Positions 52,086-61,406 are shown, counted from the stretch's first letter. The stretch is DNA of 64,000 nucleotides from Castellaniella sp034675905 (GCF_034675905.1 NZ_JAUCCV010000009.1:223340-287339); one strand, 5' to 3'. Numbers and translations are program-made. The notes: generated by a model from the letters alone, not told the origin.

Positions 52086-53459
52086 TCAGCGCCCATCCTT
52101 TCTCACATCCACAATCGCGCCGGTCAGGTGACTGGTCAGGGTCCGGATGGACGCGCGGGCCACCGTTTCAGCATCCAGCAGCAATTCGGGGGGTTCGATA
52201 CCGAAATTGGCTTGGCGCATGGGCGTGTTCGTGCGTTCAGGGTTGATGCAGTTGACGCGAATGCCGTCCGGCGCCCATTCCGCTGCGAGGCCTTGCGTCA
52301 GGTTGACGATGGCGGCATTGGCCGAGGAATAGATCGTGTACAGCGGGCGTCCCCGGGTGTAAGAACTGGACGTGAAGTTCAGCAGCATGCCCTTGCTGAG
52401 CAGCAGATGCGGCTTGGCGGCGATGGCCACGTTGATGGCGCCGGTATAGTTCGTGTCGATCAGTTCGCTGATTTCTGATTCTTCCAGCCAGTCGATCGGT
52501 TTCTTGATCAGAAATCCGGCGGTATTGACGATGTAGTCGATCTGGCCCAGTCGCGCGCGGGCGGTATCCAGAAAGGCCCGGACATCCGCCAATTTACGAA
52601 TGTCCACGCCGTTGAATCGTCGGCTGGCGACTTCCACACGCGCCCCGACCGCCAGCGCGACGTGCTTGATTTCCAGACCGATGCCGCTGGCGCCGCCGAA
52701 GATGACCAGGTTTTTGCCGCTGATTTTTCCGGTTCCTGGATCATCGGATGGATCAACATCCAGCCCGGCTTGCAGCAGTTTTTCCGCCAGGAACAGGTCG
52801 ATGGGCTGGGTGACCTTGACGTTTTTTTCACTGCCCTGGACTGTCATGATCTTGACGTTCGGTAGGGTCGCGCGCACGACACCGCAGTCGCAGGTAAAGC
52901 TGTCCCGCCGCTGCTGTGCTGCTTTTTGATAGGCGGCCTGGATGCAGTCTAGCTTGAAGGCTTGCGGCGTTTGGCCGCGTCGCATGGAGGTCCGATTGGG
53001 AATGTTGTCGATGCTTTCGTCATCGGCGACCCGGACCAAGGTGTCGGCTGACGGGATGACAACGTCGACCGCGTCGAATTGATCCAGGGCGTTCAGGCAA
53101 TCGTCGATGATCCTGCCGTCCACCAGGGGGCGCACGGCGTCGTGGAACAGCACCTTGCTGTCGGGTGGTTCCTGCGCCAGCGCCTGCAGCGCGGACCGCG
53201 TGGAATCCATGCGGGTGTTGCCGCCGTGCACGACTTTGGTGACTTTGGTCCAGCCGTTCGACTTGATCAGATCCCAGACCTGGGCGATGTGTTCGTCCTG
53301 GGTGACGATATGGATTTCGTCGATGCGGGGGGCGTCGTGGAAAACGTCGACGGTATGTTCGATGATCATGCGGCCTGCCAGCTTGGTGAATTGCTTGGGC
53401 AGGTCGCCTCCGAATCGCGTGCCGCTGCCGGCGGCCAGGATGATGGCAAAATTTTTCAT
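52086..53459 (-). CDS. Bifunctional ribitol-5-phosphate cytidylyltransferase / ribulose-5-phosphate reductase (Bcs1-like)
   Basis: A 457-residue intact fusion. Residues 1-230 are an IspD/TarI-type cytidylyltransferase (IILAAGSGTRFGGDLPKQF, HDAVRPLVDGRII, RTSMRRGQTPQAF). Residues ~245-457 are a short-chain reductase (VIFGGASGIGLEI, IDYIVNTAGFLIKKPIDW, TSSSYTRGRPLYTIYSSANAA with the catalytic Tyr, and INPERTNTPMR). This is the architecture of Haemophilus influenzae Bcs1/Acs1, which makes CDP-ribitol from ribulose-5-phosphate, NADPH and CTP. It is the last gene of a three-gene minus-strand operon. The product would feed the TagF-like transferase convergent to it. Confidence 0.88.
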   Translation of the reverse strand: MKNFAIILAAGSGTRFGGDLPKQFTKLAGRMIIEHTVDVFHDAPRIDEIHIVTQDEHIAQVWDLIKSNGWTKVTKVVHGGNTRMDSTRSALQALAQEPPDSKVLFHDAVRPLVDGRIIDDCLNALDQFDAVDVVIPSADTLVRVADDESIDNIPNRTSMRRGQTPQAFKLDCIQAAYQKAAQQRRDSFTCDCGVVRATLPNVKIMTVQGSEKNVKVTQPIDLFLAEKLLQAGLDVDPSDDPGTGKISGKNLVIFGGASGIGLEIKHVALAVGARVEVASRRFNGVDIRKLADVRAFLDTARARLGQIDYIVNTAGFLIKKPIDWLEESEISELIDTNYTGAINVAIAAKPHLLLSKGMLLNFTSSSYTRGRPLYTIYSSANAAIVNLTQGLAAEWAPDGIRVNCINPERTNTPMRQANFGIEPPELLLDAETVARASIRTLTSHLTGAIVDVRKDGR

Positions 53460-53492
53460 GACTCAGGCTTGCCGATGGCGGTTTTCAGTGAA

Positions 53493-54770
53493 TTAGAGCA
53501 GGGTTTCGATCATATCCGGCGCGAAGACCGGGATATGCAAGGTGTGGGCAATGTCCGCGCGTTCCTGGAAGGAATCATCGATGAAGATGGCGGAGTCTTG
53601 GCGGATATGGCGTGCTTTTGGGGCGCCGTCCTGAATATGCACGATGTGGTCGAATAGGTGCTGCAGTCGGGCCTTCTTCAACGTTGCATCCAGATCCCCC
53701 GCATGCCGCGTCAGCAACGTGATCGTGCAGCCGTCATCAATGGCCTTGTACAGGAATGCCAGCAGCGTGGTGTTGACCCGCCCCTTGATGAGCAGGCAGT
53801 CATCCAGATCGACATAGACATGCCGGTAGTCGAGCCGAATCCGGAACCGGTTTTCCAAGGCGCGATCCAGTTCGATCGGATAATCATTGGGGGCGATGGA
53901 AACCGGCCAGTCAAAGGCGTCAAAGGCGCTGAGCAGTGGCAGGTTCACCCCCAGGCCGCGCTGCAGAGCCGATGATCCGGCGAAGCGGGCGGCGACTTCG
54001 AGTAGCTTGGGTTGGCCGGTGTGGTCCAGTTTCGCCTGGAAGAACCAGGCGCCGCGCGGTCGCAGGTTTTGGTTGATGACAGCGGCCCAGCTGGCGAATA
54101 GGTCGCTGAATTCGGCGCTGGGCGAGGTATTGACGCTGATGCCGTTGCTGACCCGGTCTCGTCCTCTGGCTGCGTGAAACAGTAAGGCGCCGTGGCGATC
54201 CGAAAAGCAGTCAACGGTCCATTCGCGGCCAGGCAGGTACTCCAGGATCAGCATCTTCTGGTCGGGCTGTCTGGCCAGTAGCGCGGCGGCGTCGATCGCA
54301 TCGTCGGCCCGCGCCGCGTGGCGTGACCCATAGCCCCTGTCTGGCTTGATGAAGACTGGATAAGCGGGGACAGCCTGTGGGTCAATGTAACGCGCCGGCG
54401 AGGGGACCAGGCCGCGCAGTGCATCGTAGGTCGAAGTCTTTGACGCGCAGATGCGGGTGGTATCTGACGGGCTTCCGATGACCCGCACGCCCAGGCGCTC
54501 AGCCAGATTCTGCAAGGTTTCAGCCACTGCATCCATCGTCGGATAGAGGGCGTCGATCCCATGCGCCTGAATGATTTCGGCTAGGCGTGCGGCAAAGTCT
54601 GGGCTGTCGTGAAAAGGCAGGCTGCCCACGTAGTCTTCATAGACGAAGCGGCCGTGGTCTTCTACGCTGGAAGCGCCGACCAGGTCGAAGTGCGCGGAAT
54701 AGCGCAGCGCCCGGTGGATCTCCAGGCCGATTTCCGAACCGCAAGGAAAGACCAGGATGCGTTTGCTCAT
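53493..54770 (-). CDS. ATP-grasp ligase fused to a HAD-like domain
   Basis: A 425-residue intact protein. Residues ~1-290 form a carbamoyl-phosphate-synthase-like ATP-grasp unit: RILVFPCGSEIGLEIHRAL, ICASKTSTYDALRG, AYPVFIKPDRGYGSR with the ATP-binding Lys, MLILEYLPGREWTVDCF, and LLEVAARFAGSS with metal-binding Glu. Residues ~315-425 are HAD-like: YVDLDDCLLIKGRVN (DxDxx), LLTRHAGDLDATL, and IFIDDSFQERADI. ATP-grasp enzymes join a carboxylate to an amine. It overlaps vioA by 4 bp and precedes the Bcs1-like gene by 33 bp. A role in attaching a carboxylic acid to the 4-amino sugar is plausible but inferred. Confidence 0.8.
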   Translation of the reverse strand: MSKRILVFPCGSEIGLEIHRALRYSAHFDLVGASSVEDHGRFVYEDYVGSLPFHDSPDFAARLAEIIQAHGIDALYPTMDAVAETLQNLAERLGVRVIGSPSDTTRICASKTSTYDALRGLVPSPARYIDPQAVPAYPVFIKPDRGYGSRHAARADDAIDAAALLARQPDQKMLILEYLPGREWTVDCFSDRHGALLFHAARGRDRVSNGISVNTSPSAEFSDLFASWAAVINQNLRPRGAWFFQAKLDHTGQPKLLEVAARFAGSSALQRGLGVNLPLLSAFDAFDWPVSIAPNDYPIELDRALENRFRIRLDYRHVYVDLDDCLLIKGRVNTTLLAFLYKAIDDGCTITLLTRHAGDLDATLKKARLQHLFDHIVHIQDGAPKARHIRQDSAIFIDDSFQERADIAHTLHIPVFAPDMIETLL

Positions 54771-55885
54771 AGGGCGGTCTGCCGGATCAATTCGATGATC
54801 CGTTCCTGATCTTCAGGTTGAAGCGTGGCGGAGATGGGCAGGCAGATGACCTGCTCGGCCAGGGTGTGCGCATGGGACAGATGCCCATCGGCGGCGCTGG
54901 GTAAGCCGCGATACATGGGGAACGAGCTGACCAGAGGGTAGAAGTAGCGCCGGGCGTGGATATGGTGTGATTTCAGCAAGGCGTATATTTCGTCGCGGCT
55001 GGCGGGATGGTCCGGGCCGACAAACAGAGGGCAGTAGGCGTGGTTCCATTCCAGTCCGGCCGGCCCCTGCAGCAGGCGCAGGCTGGGGATGTCCTGGAAG
55101 GCGGCCTGGTAGCGCCGGTAGATGGCCATCCGGGTATCCAGCGCCTGGTCCATGTGCTTGAGCTGCAGCAGCCCCATGGCCGCGCAGACCTCGTTCATCT
55201 TGCCGTTGATGCCAGGCGCTACCACGGTGACTTCGTCGGCGAAGCCGAAGTTCTTCAGGTAGTCGATGCGTTGTTTGATCTTGGCGTCGGGGCAGACGAT
55301 GGCGCCGCCTTCAAAGGTGTTGAAGACCTTGGTGGCATGGAAGCTGAGAACGGCCAGATCGCCGTGGTTCAGTATGCTGATGCCACCCTGTTTGACACCG
55401 AATGCGTGCGCCGCATCGTAGATGACTTTCAGGCCGTAGGTATCCGCGATCCGTTGGATGTGATCGACGTCGCAGGGAATGCCGTAGCAGTGCACCGGCA
55501 GGATAGCGCTGGTGGCGGGGGTAATGGCTTCCTCGATCCGGCTCGGGTCCAGGTTGCACGTGGCTGGATCGACGTCGACAAAGACGGGTTTGATGTTGTT
55601 CCACAGCAGTGAATGGGCAGTAGCGGCAAAGGTATAGGGCGTGGTGATGACTTCGCCGCTGATCCGCAGGGCCTGCAGGGCGGTGACCAGTGCGATGGTT
55701 CCGTTGGTGAACAGGCTTAGATGCTGAACGCCCAGATAGTCGGCCAGTTCGCGTTCCAGTTGTTCATGGAAGGGGCCGCCGTTGGTCAAGCGCTTGCTGG
55801 TCCAGATTTTTTCCAGATAGGGGATGAATTCCTGCAGGGGGGGCAGGTGCGGCTCGGTGACGAAAATGGGGCGCTGTGAGATCAT
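54767..55885 (-). CDS. vioA: dTDP-4-amino-4,6-dideoxyglucose aminotransferase (VioA-like)
   Basis: A 372-residue PLP aminotransferase of the DegT/DnrJ/EryC1 family. The start PIFVTEPHLPPLQEFIPYLEKIW and RLTNGGPFHEQLERELADYLG, then VIYDAAHAFGV (PLP-binding Asp), LSFHATKVFNTFEGGAI with the catalytic Lys near 182, and GFADEVTVVAPGINGKMNE follow the VioA pattern closely. VioA makes dTDP-viosamine (Qui4N) from dTDP-4-keto-6-deoxyglucose, the sugar type found on Pseudomonas syringae flagellin. It heads the minus-strand operon (ATGA overlap with the ATP-grasp gene) and is divergent from the methyltransferase gene at 56014. The acetyltransferase partner VioB is not seen here. Confidence 0.87.
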   Translation of the reverse strand: MISQRPIFVTEPHLPPLQEFIPYLEKIWTSKRLTNGGPFHEQLERELADYLGVQHLSLFTNGTIALVTALQALRISGEVITTPYTFAATAHSLLWNNIKPVFVDVDPATCNLDPSRIEEAITPATSAILPVHCYGIPCDVDHIQRIADTYGLKVIYDAAHAFGVKQGGISILNHGDLAVLSFHATKVFNTFEGGAIVCPDAKIKQRIDYLKNFGFADEVTVVAPGINGKMNEVCAAMGLLQLKHMDQALDTRMAIYRRYQAAFQDIPSLRLLQGPAGLEWNHAYCPLFVGPDHPASRDEIYALLKSHHIHARRYFYPLVSSFPMYRGLPSAADGHLSHAHTLAEQVICLPISATLQPEDQERIIELIRQTAL

Positions 55886-56013
55886 GTCGTCCTATGCTGG
55901 AGAGGGCCGCGCGGATGCTGTGAGAAACCCTGCTGATGATACTCTACCGGTGAAGCAGGCATCCATTGGATATCCCATGTGGATAGGCGTCATTTCGATC
56001 GTTAAGGGCAAAA

Positions 56014-56682
56014 ATGATTAGCAGAAAGCAATTGTATGAAGTCCTGGAGAATCCGCAATTGAATGAGATGGTAGCCACTGTTTGGGATCTGCTGGGGCAG
56101 AGTTTCAAGCAGGCCCAAACGTTGCTGCCGGTCGAACAGGCGATGGATCGCAAGGAACTCTCGTTCCACGACCAGATCCGCCTGCTGGCCTATCTATGCT
56201 TCTTGATCGGAGATTTGCCGGGTGACATCGTCGAGATCGGTGTCTGGAAAGGAAAATCCCTTTCTCTGATGAACGAGGTGTGCAACCGCGAACGCAGAGT
56301 CATCGGCATCGATCCTTTCGCTCTGCCGAAGCAGTACGAGGAATTCAGTCATTACAAGCGCTTGCTGTTCCAGAATGCCGTGGTGCTCAGGGGGGTTTCA
56401 GAACTTTGCGCGGAACGGTTTCAGGAATTATCCCCCACCGTAGCGTTGTTGCATATTGATGGAGGACATGAGGGCAGGAATGTCCTGCTGGACTTTTTGC
56501 TGTATTCCCCAAGCGTGGTTCAGGGTGGATTCGTTGTGTTCGACGATTATATGGATGTCAGGTATAGCCCAGAAGTCGGCCCAGCTGTCGATCTGCTGCG
56601 GGCGGGCGGATATTTCAATGGATACAACGTGCTTGGGTCTGTGCGTGGGTTTGAAAACAGTTATCTGATCCAGAAGATTTAA
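56014..56682 (+). CDS. SAM-dependent methyltransferase (TylF/Methyltransf_24-like)
   Basis: A 222-residue intact protein. The SAM-binding loop is GDIVEIGVWKGKSLSLMNEV near 70-88, followed by VIGIDPFALP near 98 and the metal-binding pair region LLHIDGGHEGRN near 146 and VFDDYMDVRY near 173, a pattern shared with TylF/MycF macrocin O-methyltransferases. These methylate sugar hydroxyls and need Mg. It is divergent from vioA across 128 bp and lies upstream of the second giant glycosyltransferase, so it probably methylates the glycan sugar. Confidence 0.84.
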   Translation: MISRKQLYEVLENPQLNEMVATVWDLLGQSFKQAQTLLPVEQAMDRKELSFHDQIRLLAYLCFLIGDLPGDIVEIGVWKGKSLSLMNEVCNRERRVIGIDPFALPKQYEEFSHYKRLLFQNAVVLRGVSELCAERFQELSPTVALLHIDGGHEGRNVLLDFLLYSPSVVQGGFVVFDDYMDVRYSPEVGPAVDLLRAGGYFNGYNVLGSVRGFENSYLIQKI

Positions 56683-56735
56683 TTTAATGAATATCGGAAA
56701 TAGATTGATGGCAATGGATTTTGAAACCTCCCAGG

Positions 56736-57352
56736 ATGAGCGTGCAGCCTCTTGTTTCTGTGGTGATCCCAGCCTTTAGGGTGAAATATCTTCAGGCTGT
56801 GCTTGATAGTTTGCTGGATCAAAATTTCTCGGACTATGAAATAGTTGTGGGAGACGATTGCCCCACAGATCGAGGTTTTTGTTTTTGTTGAGAATTTTGT
56901 CAAAAACAAAAAAATAGATAATTTCCGATACCACAAAAACGAAAGAATCCCCTTGGGCGGAGGTTGAAATTTTTCTGAGTGCATCCAAAGCAGGGCCAGG
57001 GGAAAATATATTAAGCCCTTATTTGATGATGATGTGTTGGAGCCAGGTTGTCTTGTCGAGATTTGTGCAGATTTTTCAGGAACAAAATGCACATGTTTCG
57101 GTGGTGGGATCTCGCCGTTTTTTAGTAGATGAGTAGGGGTAGCTCCTTGCCGGATAATATCGCAACTGTGGGGTTGTTCGATGAGGATATTGTTATTCAT
57201 GGGAAGGATGTTGTTTCGTTTTTAGGTGATATTACCCTGAATTTTATTGGCGAACCGAGCTCTGCAGTCATGTTTCGCCGAGATGACTATATTCCCAGTG
57301 GTCATAGCAACCTCTTGGCCTGTATAAGCTAGGGGATCAGTATATCGAGTGG
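56736..57352 (+). pseudogene. Broken 5' part of the second giant glycosyltransferase
   Basis: An ATG at 56736 starts a GT2 domain: SVQPLVSVVIPAFRVKYLQ, LDSLLDQNFSDYEIVVGDD. It then changes frame repeatedly: KIDNFRYHKNERIPLGG; ARGKYIKPLFDDDVLEPGCLV; LFDEDIVIHGKDVVSFLGDI and SSAVMFRRDDYIPSGHSNLL; and finally LYKLGDQYIEWVGDLAMTV, which runs straight into the long frame at 57353. The acceptor segment RGKYIKPLFDDDV holds the DxD-like motif. At least four indels in 600 bp cut this domain off from the clean 1001-residue remainder. Confidence 0.7.
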
Positions 57353-60300
57353 GTGGGTGATTTAGCCATGACGGTCAAACTATTGCGCCGCGGTAACTTG
57401 GCCTTGCTGCACGAACCTTATTCCGCCTTTCGCGTCTCAAAAGAGCAGTTCAGCCAGCAAGGCCGTGACCAGCCAGGCATCGGAGAAAAAGGTCATAACG
57501 ATTTCCGCCGCATGATCCGCGAATTGGGCTGGTATCGTGCCAAAGACAACCATCTCGTCCGCGTCAGACCGCTGAATGATAAAACCCGGGGGTTCGCCCC
57601 ATTGGACTTGGCTGAACGCATCCGCAGCCGCCAGCAACGCCTGCTGCAAACGCTGAATCAAAAGGAATCCTGGTCTGTCCCGGATTGGATTGCCGACCGG
57701 ACCCCATCGTCTTCGCGCGTCCTGGCTCTCCGGACCATGCTGCAGGCGAATCCCGATGTCGGGACTCTGGGCGTCGCGGTCATCGTATCCGATACGAATG
57801 CACTGCAGCCGCTGGTCGATACCCTGGAAAGCCTGGGCGTCCAGCATCGGCCTGTTGATGGCGTCTGGCTGATTGGCGACGGCATTCCGTCGACGGCAGC
57901 GGGCAATGGCATCGAGATCGTTTCCGGCAGTGGCGGGTGGCCCAAGCGCTTGTCTGATCGCATTGCCCAGGGCAATGCGCCCGATTTCTTGTGGGTCCTG
58001 CATGCGGGCGACCGCCTGGTGCCGCATGCCACGCTGTTGATGGGGGAATATCGCCTGCGCAGTCCCAATCCTCTGGTTTGGTATGCCGACGAGGCCGTAT
58101 TGATCGACAAACTGCCGGCCAATCCCATGCTGAAGCCGGATTTCAATGTGGATCTGCTGCGCAGCTACCCCTATGTTGGCCGCAACCTGATCATCAGCAC
58201 GGCGGCTGTTCAGGCGGTGGGAGGGCTGCAGGACCAGCTGGCCGATCTGGCGCCGGTGGATCTGTTGTGGCGGATGGTGGAACAAGTAGGCCCCCCTGTC
58301 GTGGGCCACATCCCGGAAGTCTTGCTGTATGGGGCGGTCAGCTTGCTGGATTGGGTGGAATCGGCCCAGGCGATGCTTTGGTCGCCCGTGGCAACGCAGA
58401 CACATCTGGTTCGTATGGGTTCGCAGGCCACGGTGGAAACCACTGCACACCAAGGCGTTTGTCGGGTTGCTTACCCGTTGCCGGCCCAGCCGCTGGTCTC
58501 GATCATCATTCCCACCCGCGATCAACTGCCGGTGTTGCGCGCCTGCGTCGAAGGCTTGATGGAACGCACGACCTATCCGCATTATGAATTGCTGATTGTG
58601 GACAATGACAGCCGCGACCCCGAGGCGCTTCAGTTCCTGGCGCAGCTAGAATCCCTGGCCTCTGAGCAGATCAGGATCTTGCGCTGGCCTCAGGCCTTCG
58701 ATTTTTCTGCTATCAATAATTTTGCCGTACAGCAGGCGCGTGGCGATGTTTTCCTGTTTTTGAATAATGACATCAGCTTTACCGATCAGACGCGGCCGGA
58801 CTGGCTGCAGCGGCTTTTGTCCCTGGCCTTGAGACCTGAAGTGGGGGCAGCAGGCCCCAGATTGGATCTGGCCGACGGAAAGGTCGATCAAAATGGTCTG
58901 GTGCTAGGGCTTAACGGCGGCGTCGGTGGGGCATTTCGCGGTCAGCCTGTGGGGCGGCGTGGATATATGAACCGCTTGGTCGCGCAGCAGAATGTCAGCG
59001 CCTTGAGCGCGTCTTGTTTGATGATGCGGCGCGATGTCTTCCAGGAATTGGGTGGATTCGACGCCAAGAATTTTCCGATTGACTACGGGGATGCCGATCT
59101 GTGCATGAAGGCCACGCAGGCAGGCTATCTGCTGGCGCTGGAGCCTGACATCAGCCTGAGGCATATGGGCGGCGCGACGCGCCTGCTGACTAAGAAGTTT
59201 GGTATCGAAAGTCAGCCAGGCGCAGCAGAACGCGATCAGCTCTTTGCCCGCTGGCTGCCGCAGTTGGCGCAGGATCCCAATTACCACCCGGCTTTTGGAA
59301 AGTTTGCGCCGGGCTTCGATCTGAGCCGGGATGCTGCACGCATCCAGACGCCTCTGCCGGGACGACCTTTGCCTGTCGTCATGGCGATGCATGCGGACTG
59401 GGAGGGATGCGGTCACTACCGTATCCTGCATCCCTTCCGGGCGCTATCCGATGAATTGCGCCTGGATGGCAGTTTAAAAATAGGGAATTATTATTTTGGG
59501 GATGTCGCCAGGATCCAGCCTGATGTGATCGTGCTGCAAGGGGCATGGATCGTGAATGGCATTCTGGAGGAAATCCGGCGCTACCGTGATTTGACCGGGG
59601 CCAAGGTGGTCCTGGAGTTCGACGATTATCTGCCGAACATTCCCACCCGCAGCGTCTATCGGCAGCGAATGCCGCAAAGCGAAATCAAGAAAATGCGTCG
59701 GGCCATCGAGGAAGTGGATTGGTTGGTGGTGTCGACGCCAGTGCTGGCAGAAGAATATCGCGCTTACCATGCCGATATCCGGGTGGCGCACAATGGCTTG
59801 CCGCGGGCGATTTGGGGGGATTTAAGCGGGCAGCGGCAGGCAGGGCGTAAACCCCGGGTCGGGTGGGCCGGCGGCATCAGCCATACGGGGGATTTAGCGG
59901 AAATCCGGGCGGTGGTTCAGGATTTGCAGGGTGAGGTCGAGTGGGTCTTCATGGGCATGAAGCCTGATGGCGTGGCGTGTGAATATCATGCCAGTGTGGA
60001 TATCAACCGCTATCCGGCCAAATTGGCCAGCCTGAACCTGGATCTGGCTGTCGTGCCCTTGGAGGACAACCAGTTCAATCGCTGCAAAAGCAATCTGCGC
60101 TTGCTGGAATTCGGCGCCTGCGGGGTGCCGGTCATTGCGACAGACATCGATCCATATCGCACGGGCCTGCCGGTGACTTTGGTGCGCAACCGCCCACGGG
60201 ACTGGGTGCAGTCGATTCGCAGCCATTTGTCGGATATGGATGCGCTGGCCCGGCAGGGCGATGCGCTACGGCAGGCGGTGCTGACTGGTTGGATGCTGGA

Positions 60301-60358
60301 AGACGCTTTCCTGGATCAATGGGCCCATGCTTGGGGGATGGCGCCAGCCGGTGCTTAA
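57353..60358 (+). CDS. Multidomain glycosyltransferase (GT2-GT2-GT4-like), 5' end truncated
   Basis: A 1001-residue clean frame; the GTG at 57353 is nominal because the true gene starts upstream at 56736. Residues ~135-340 are a degenerate GT2 (VLHAGDRLVPHATLLMGEY). Residues ~380-600 are a GT2 with VSIIIPTRDQLPVLRACVEGL, LLIVDNDSRD, FLFLNNDISFTDQTRPDWL, and DYGDADLCMKATQAGYLL. Residues ~680-995 are GT4-like, with GCGHYRILHPFRALSDEL, VVLEFDDYLPNIPTRS, and CKSNLRLLEFGACGVPVIATD. It is paralogous over its whole length to the C-terminal ~900 residues of the protein at 42897-47279. It lies tail to tail with fliC across a shared terminator. Likely part of flagellin or surface-glycan assembly. Confidence 0.82.
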   Translation: MGDLAMTVKLLRRGNLALLHEPYSAFRVSKEQFSQQGRDQPGIGEKGHNDFRRMIRELGWYRAKDNHLVRVRPLNDKTRGFAPLDLAERIRSRQQRLLQTLNQKESWSVPDWIADRTPSSSRVLALRTMLQANPDVGTLGVAVIVSDTNALQPLVDTLESLGVQHRPVDGVWLIGDGIPSTAAGNGIEIVSGSGGWPKRLSDRIAQGNAPDFLWVLHAGDRLVPHATLLMGEYRLRSPNPLVWYADEAVLIDKLPANPMLKPDFNVDLLRSYPYVGRNLIISTAAVQAVGGLQDQLADLAPVDLLWRMVEQVGPPVVGHIPEVLLYGAVSLLDWVESAQAMLWSPVATQTHLVRMGSQATVETTAHQGVCRVAYPLPAQPLVSIIIPTRDQLPVLRACVEGLMERTTYPHYELLIVDNDSRDPEALQFLAQLESLASEQIRILRWPQAFDFSAINNFAVQQARGDVFLFLNNDISFTDQTRPDWLQRLLSLALRPEVGAAGPRLDLADGKVDQNGLVLGLNGGVGGAFRGQPVGRRGYMNRLVAQQNVSALSASCLMMRRDVFQELGGFDAKNFPIDYGDADLCMKATQAGYLLALEPDISLRHMGGATRLLTKKFGIESQPGAAERDQLFARWLPQLAQDPNYHPAFGKFAPGFDLSRDAARIQTPLPGRPLPVVMAMHADWEGCGHYRILHPFRALSDELRLDGSLKIGNYYFGDVARIQPDVIVLQGAWIVNGILEEIRRYRDLTGAKVVLEFDDYLPNIPTRSVYRQRMPQSEIKKMRRAIEEVDWLVVSTPVLAEEYRAYHADIRVAHNGLPRAIWGDLSGQRQAGRKPRVGWAGGISHTGDLAEIRAVVQDLQGEVEWVFMGMKPDGVACEYHASVDINRYPAKLASLNLDLAVVPLEDNQFNRCKSNLRLLEFGACGVPVIATDIDPYRTGLPVTLVRNRPRDWVQSIRSHLSDMDALARQGDALRQAVLTGWMLEDAFLDQWAHAWGMAPAGA

Positions 60359-60377
60359 GCCATAGATCGAGCGCAAT

Positions 60378-60411
60378 AAAAAACCGCCGGAAAGAATCCG
60401 GCGGTTTTTTT
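60378..60411. terminator. Bidirectional terminator between glycosyltransferase and fliC
   Basis: AAAAAACCGCCGG (60378-60390) and CCGGCGGTTTTTT (60398-60410) form a strong stem with A/T runs on both sides, so it can end transcription from either direction. It lies 20 bp after the glycosyltransferase stop and 40 bp after the end of convergent fliC. Confidence 0.9.
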
Positions 60412-60450
60412 GTTGCCTGAGGCGGGATGAACCCGCCTTGGTGCTGTGAA

Positions 60451-61326
60451 TTAACGCAGCAGGGACAACATGGTCTGCGGAACCTGATTGGCCTGGGCCA
60501 GCACGGCGGTACCAGCTTGCTGCAGGATCTGGGCGCGCGTCATGTTGGACACTTCCACCGCGTAGTCGGCGTCTTCGATGCGCGAACGCGAAGCCGACAG
60601 GTTGGTGATGGTGTTGTTCAGGTTGGCGATGGTGGATTCGAAGCGGTTCTGGACAGCGCCCAGGTCGCTGCGCATGCCGTCGACCAACGCGATGGCGGCG
60701 TCGATTTCCTTCAGTGCGCCGGACACCACGCCTTGGGTGGCGCCTGCGCCGGACACGCCAGCAGCGCGCGTCAGACCGGTGGCGGTGATGGACGTGGCGC
60801 CGCTGAGCAGGGCGGAGACCCGGGCGTCGGTGCCGGAGATGCTGATGGTCTGGCCATCACGTGCACCAACCTGAATGGCCAGGCCTTGACCAGCGCCCGA
60901 GGGGATCGAGCCGTTCAGGACCTTCACGCCGTTGAATTCGCTTTGATCGGCCACACGGTCGATTTCGTCCAGGCGCTGCTTGATTTCAGCGTTGATGGAC
61001 TTCAAGTCATCGTCGGAGTTCGTGCCGTTGTAGGCTTGAACGGCCAGTTGGCGGATGCGCTGCAGGTTGTTGTTGATTTCGTTCAGGGAGCCTTCCGTCG
61101 TTTGCGCGATGGAAATCCCGTCGTTGGCGTTGCGGGCAGCCTGGGTCAGGCCCGTGATCTGAGCCGTGAAGCGGTTGGCGATGGCTTGGCCGGCGGCGTC
61201 ATCCTTGGCGCTGTTGATGCGCAGGCCGGAGGACAGGCGCTCGATCGCGGAGCCCAGGGAGGACTGGGACTTGTTCAGGTTGTTCTGGGAGACCAGAGCA
61301 AGGTAGTTGGTGTTGATAACAGCCAT
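60451..61326 (-). CDS. fliC: Flagellin
   Basis: A 291-residue short flagellin. The N-terminal D0/D1 helices (AVINTNYLALVSQNNLNKSQ, IERLSSGLRINSAKDDAAGQ, ITGLTQAARNANDGISIAQT) and C-terminal helices (SRIEDADYAVEVSNMTRAQI, VLAQANQVPQTMLSLLR) are canonical. The central variable region is only ~110 residues, Ser/Thr/Ala/Gly rich, which is where O-glycans are usually attached. AGGAG lies 7 bp before the ATG, and a sigma-28-like promoter lies further upstream. It is exported by the flagellar type III system to form the filament. It sits beside a second, much longer flagellin gene and downstream of the glycan locus. Confidence 0.95.
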   Translation of the reverse strand: MAVINTNYLALVSQNNLNKSQSSLGSAIERLSSGLRINSAKDDAAGQAIANRFTAQITGLTQAARNANDGISIAQTTEGSLNEINNNLQRIRQLAVQAYNGTNSDDDLKSINAEIKQRLDEIDRVADQSEFNGVKVLNGSIPSGAGQGLAIQVGARDGQTISISGTDARVSALLSGATSITATGLTRAAGVSGAGATQGVVSGALKEIDAAIALVDGMRSDLGAVQNRFESTIANLNNTITNLSASRSRIEDADYAVEVSNMTRAQILQQAGTAVLAQANQVPQTMLSLLR

Positions 61327-61406
61327 GAGAGACTCCTAAGTAGTTCGGCGGAGATCCGCCCTTGTTGCCCAGGATGACAAACTGAGTGACCTCCTGTTCT
61401 GACGTG

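Noticed and set aside
57437..58582. Minus-strand ORF of 381 codons inside the second giant glycosyltransferase
   Set aside because: Shadow of a frame with clear GT2 motifs; His/Gln-rich without domains.
60427..61377. Plus-strand ORF of 316 codons over fliC
   Set aside because: Antisense to a canonical flagellin; low-complexity Gly/Val/Asp composition.
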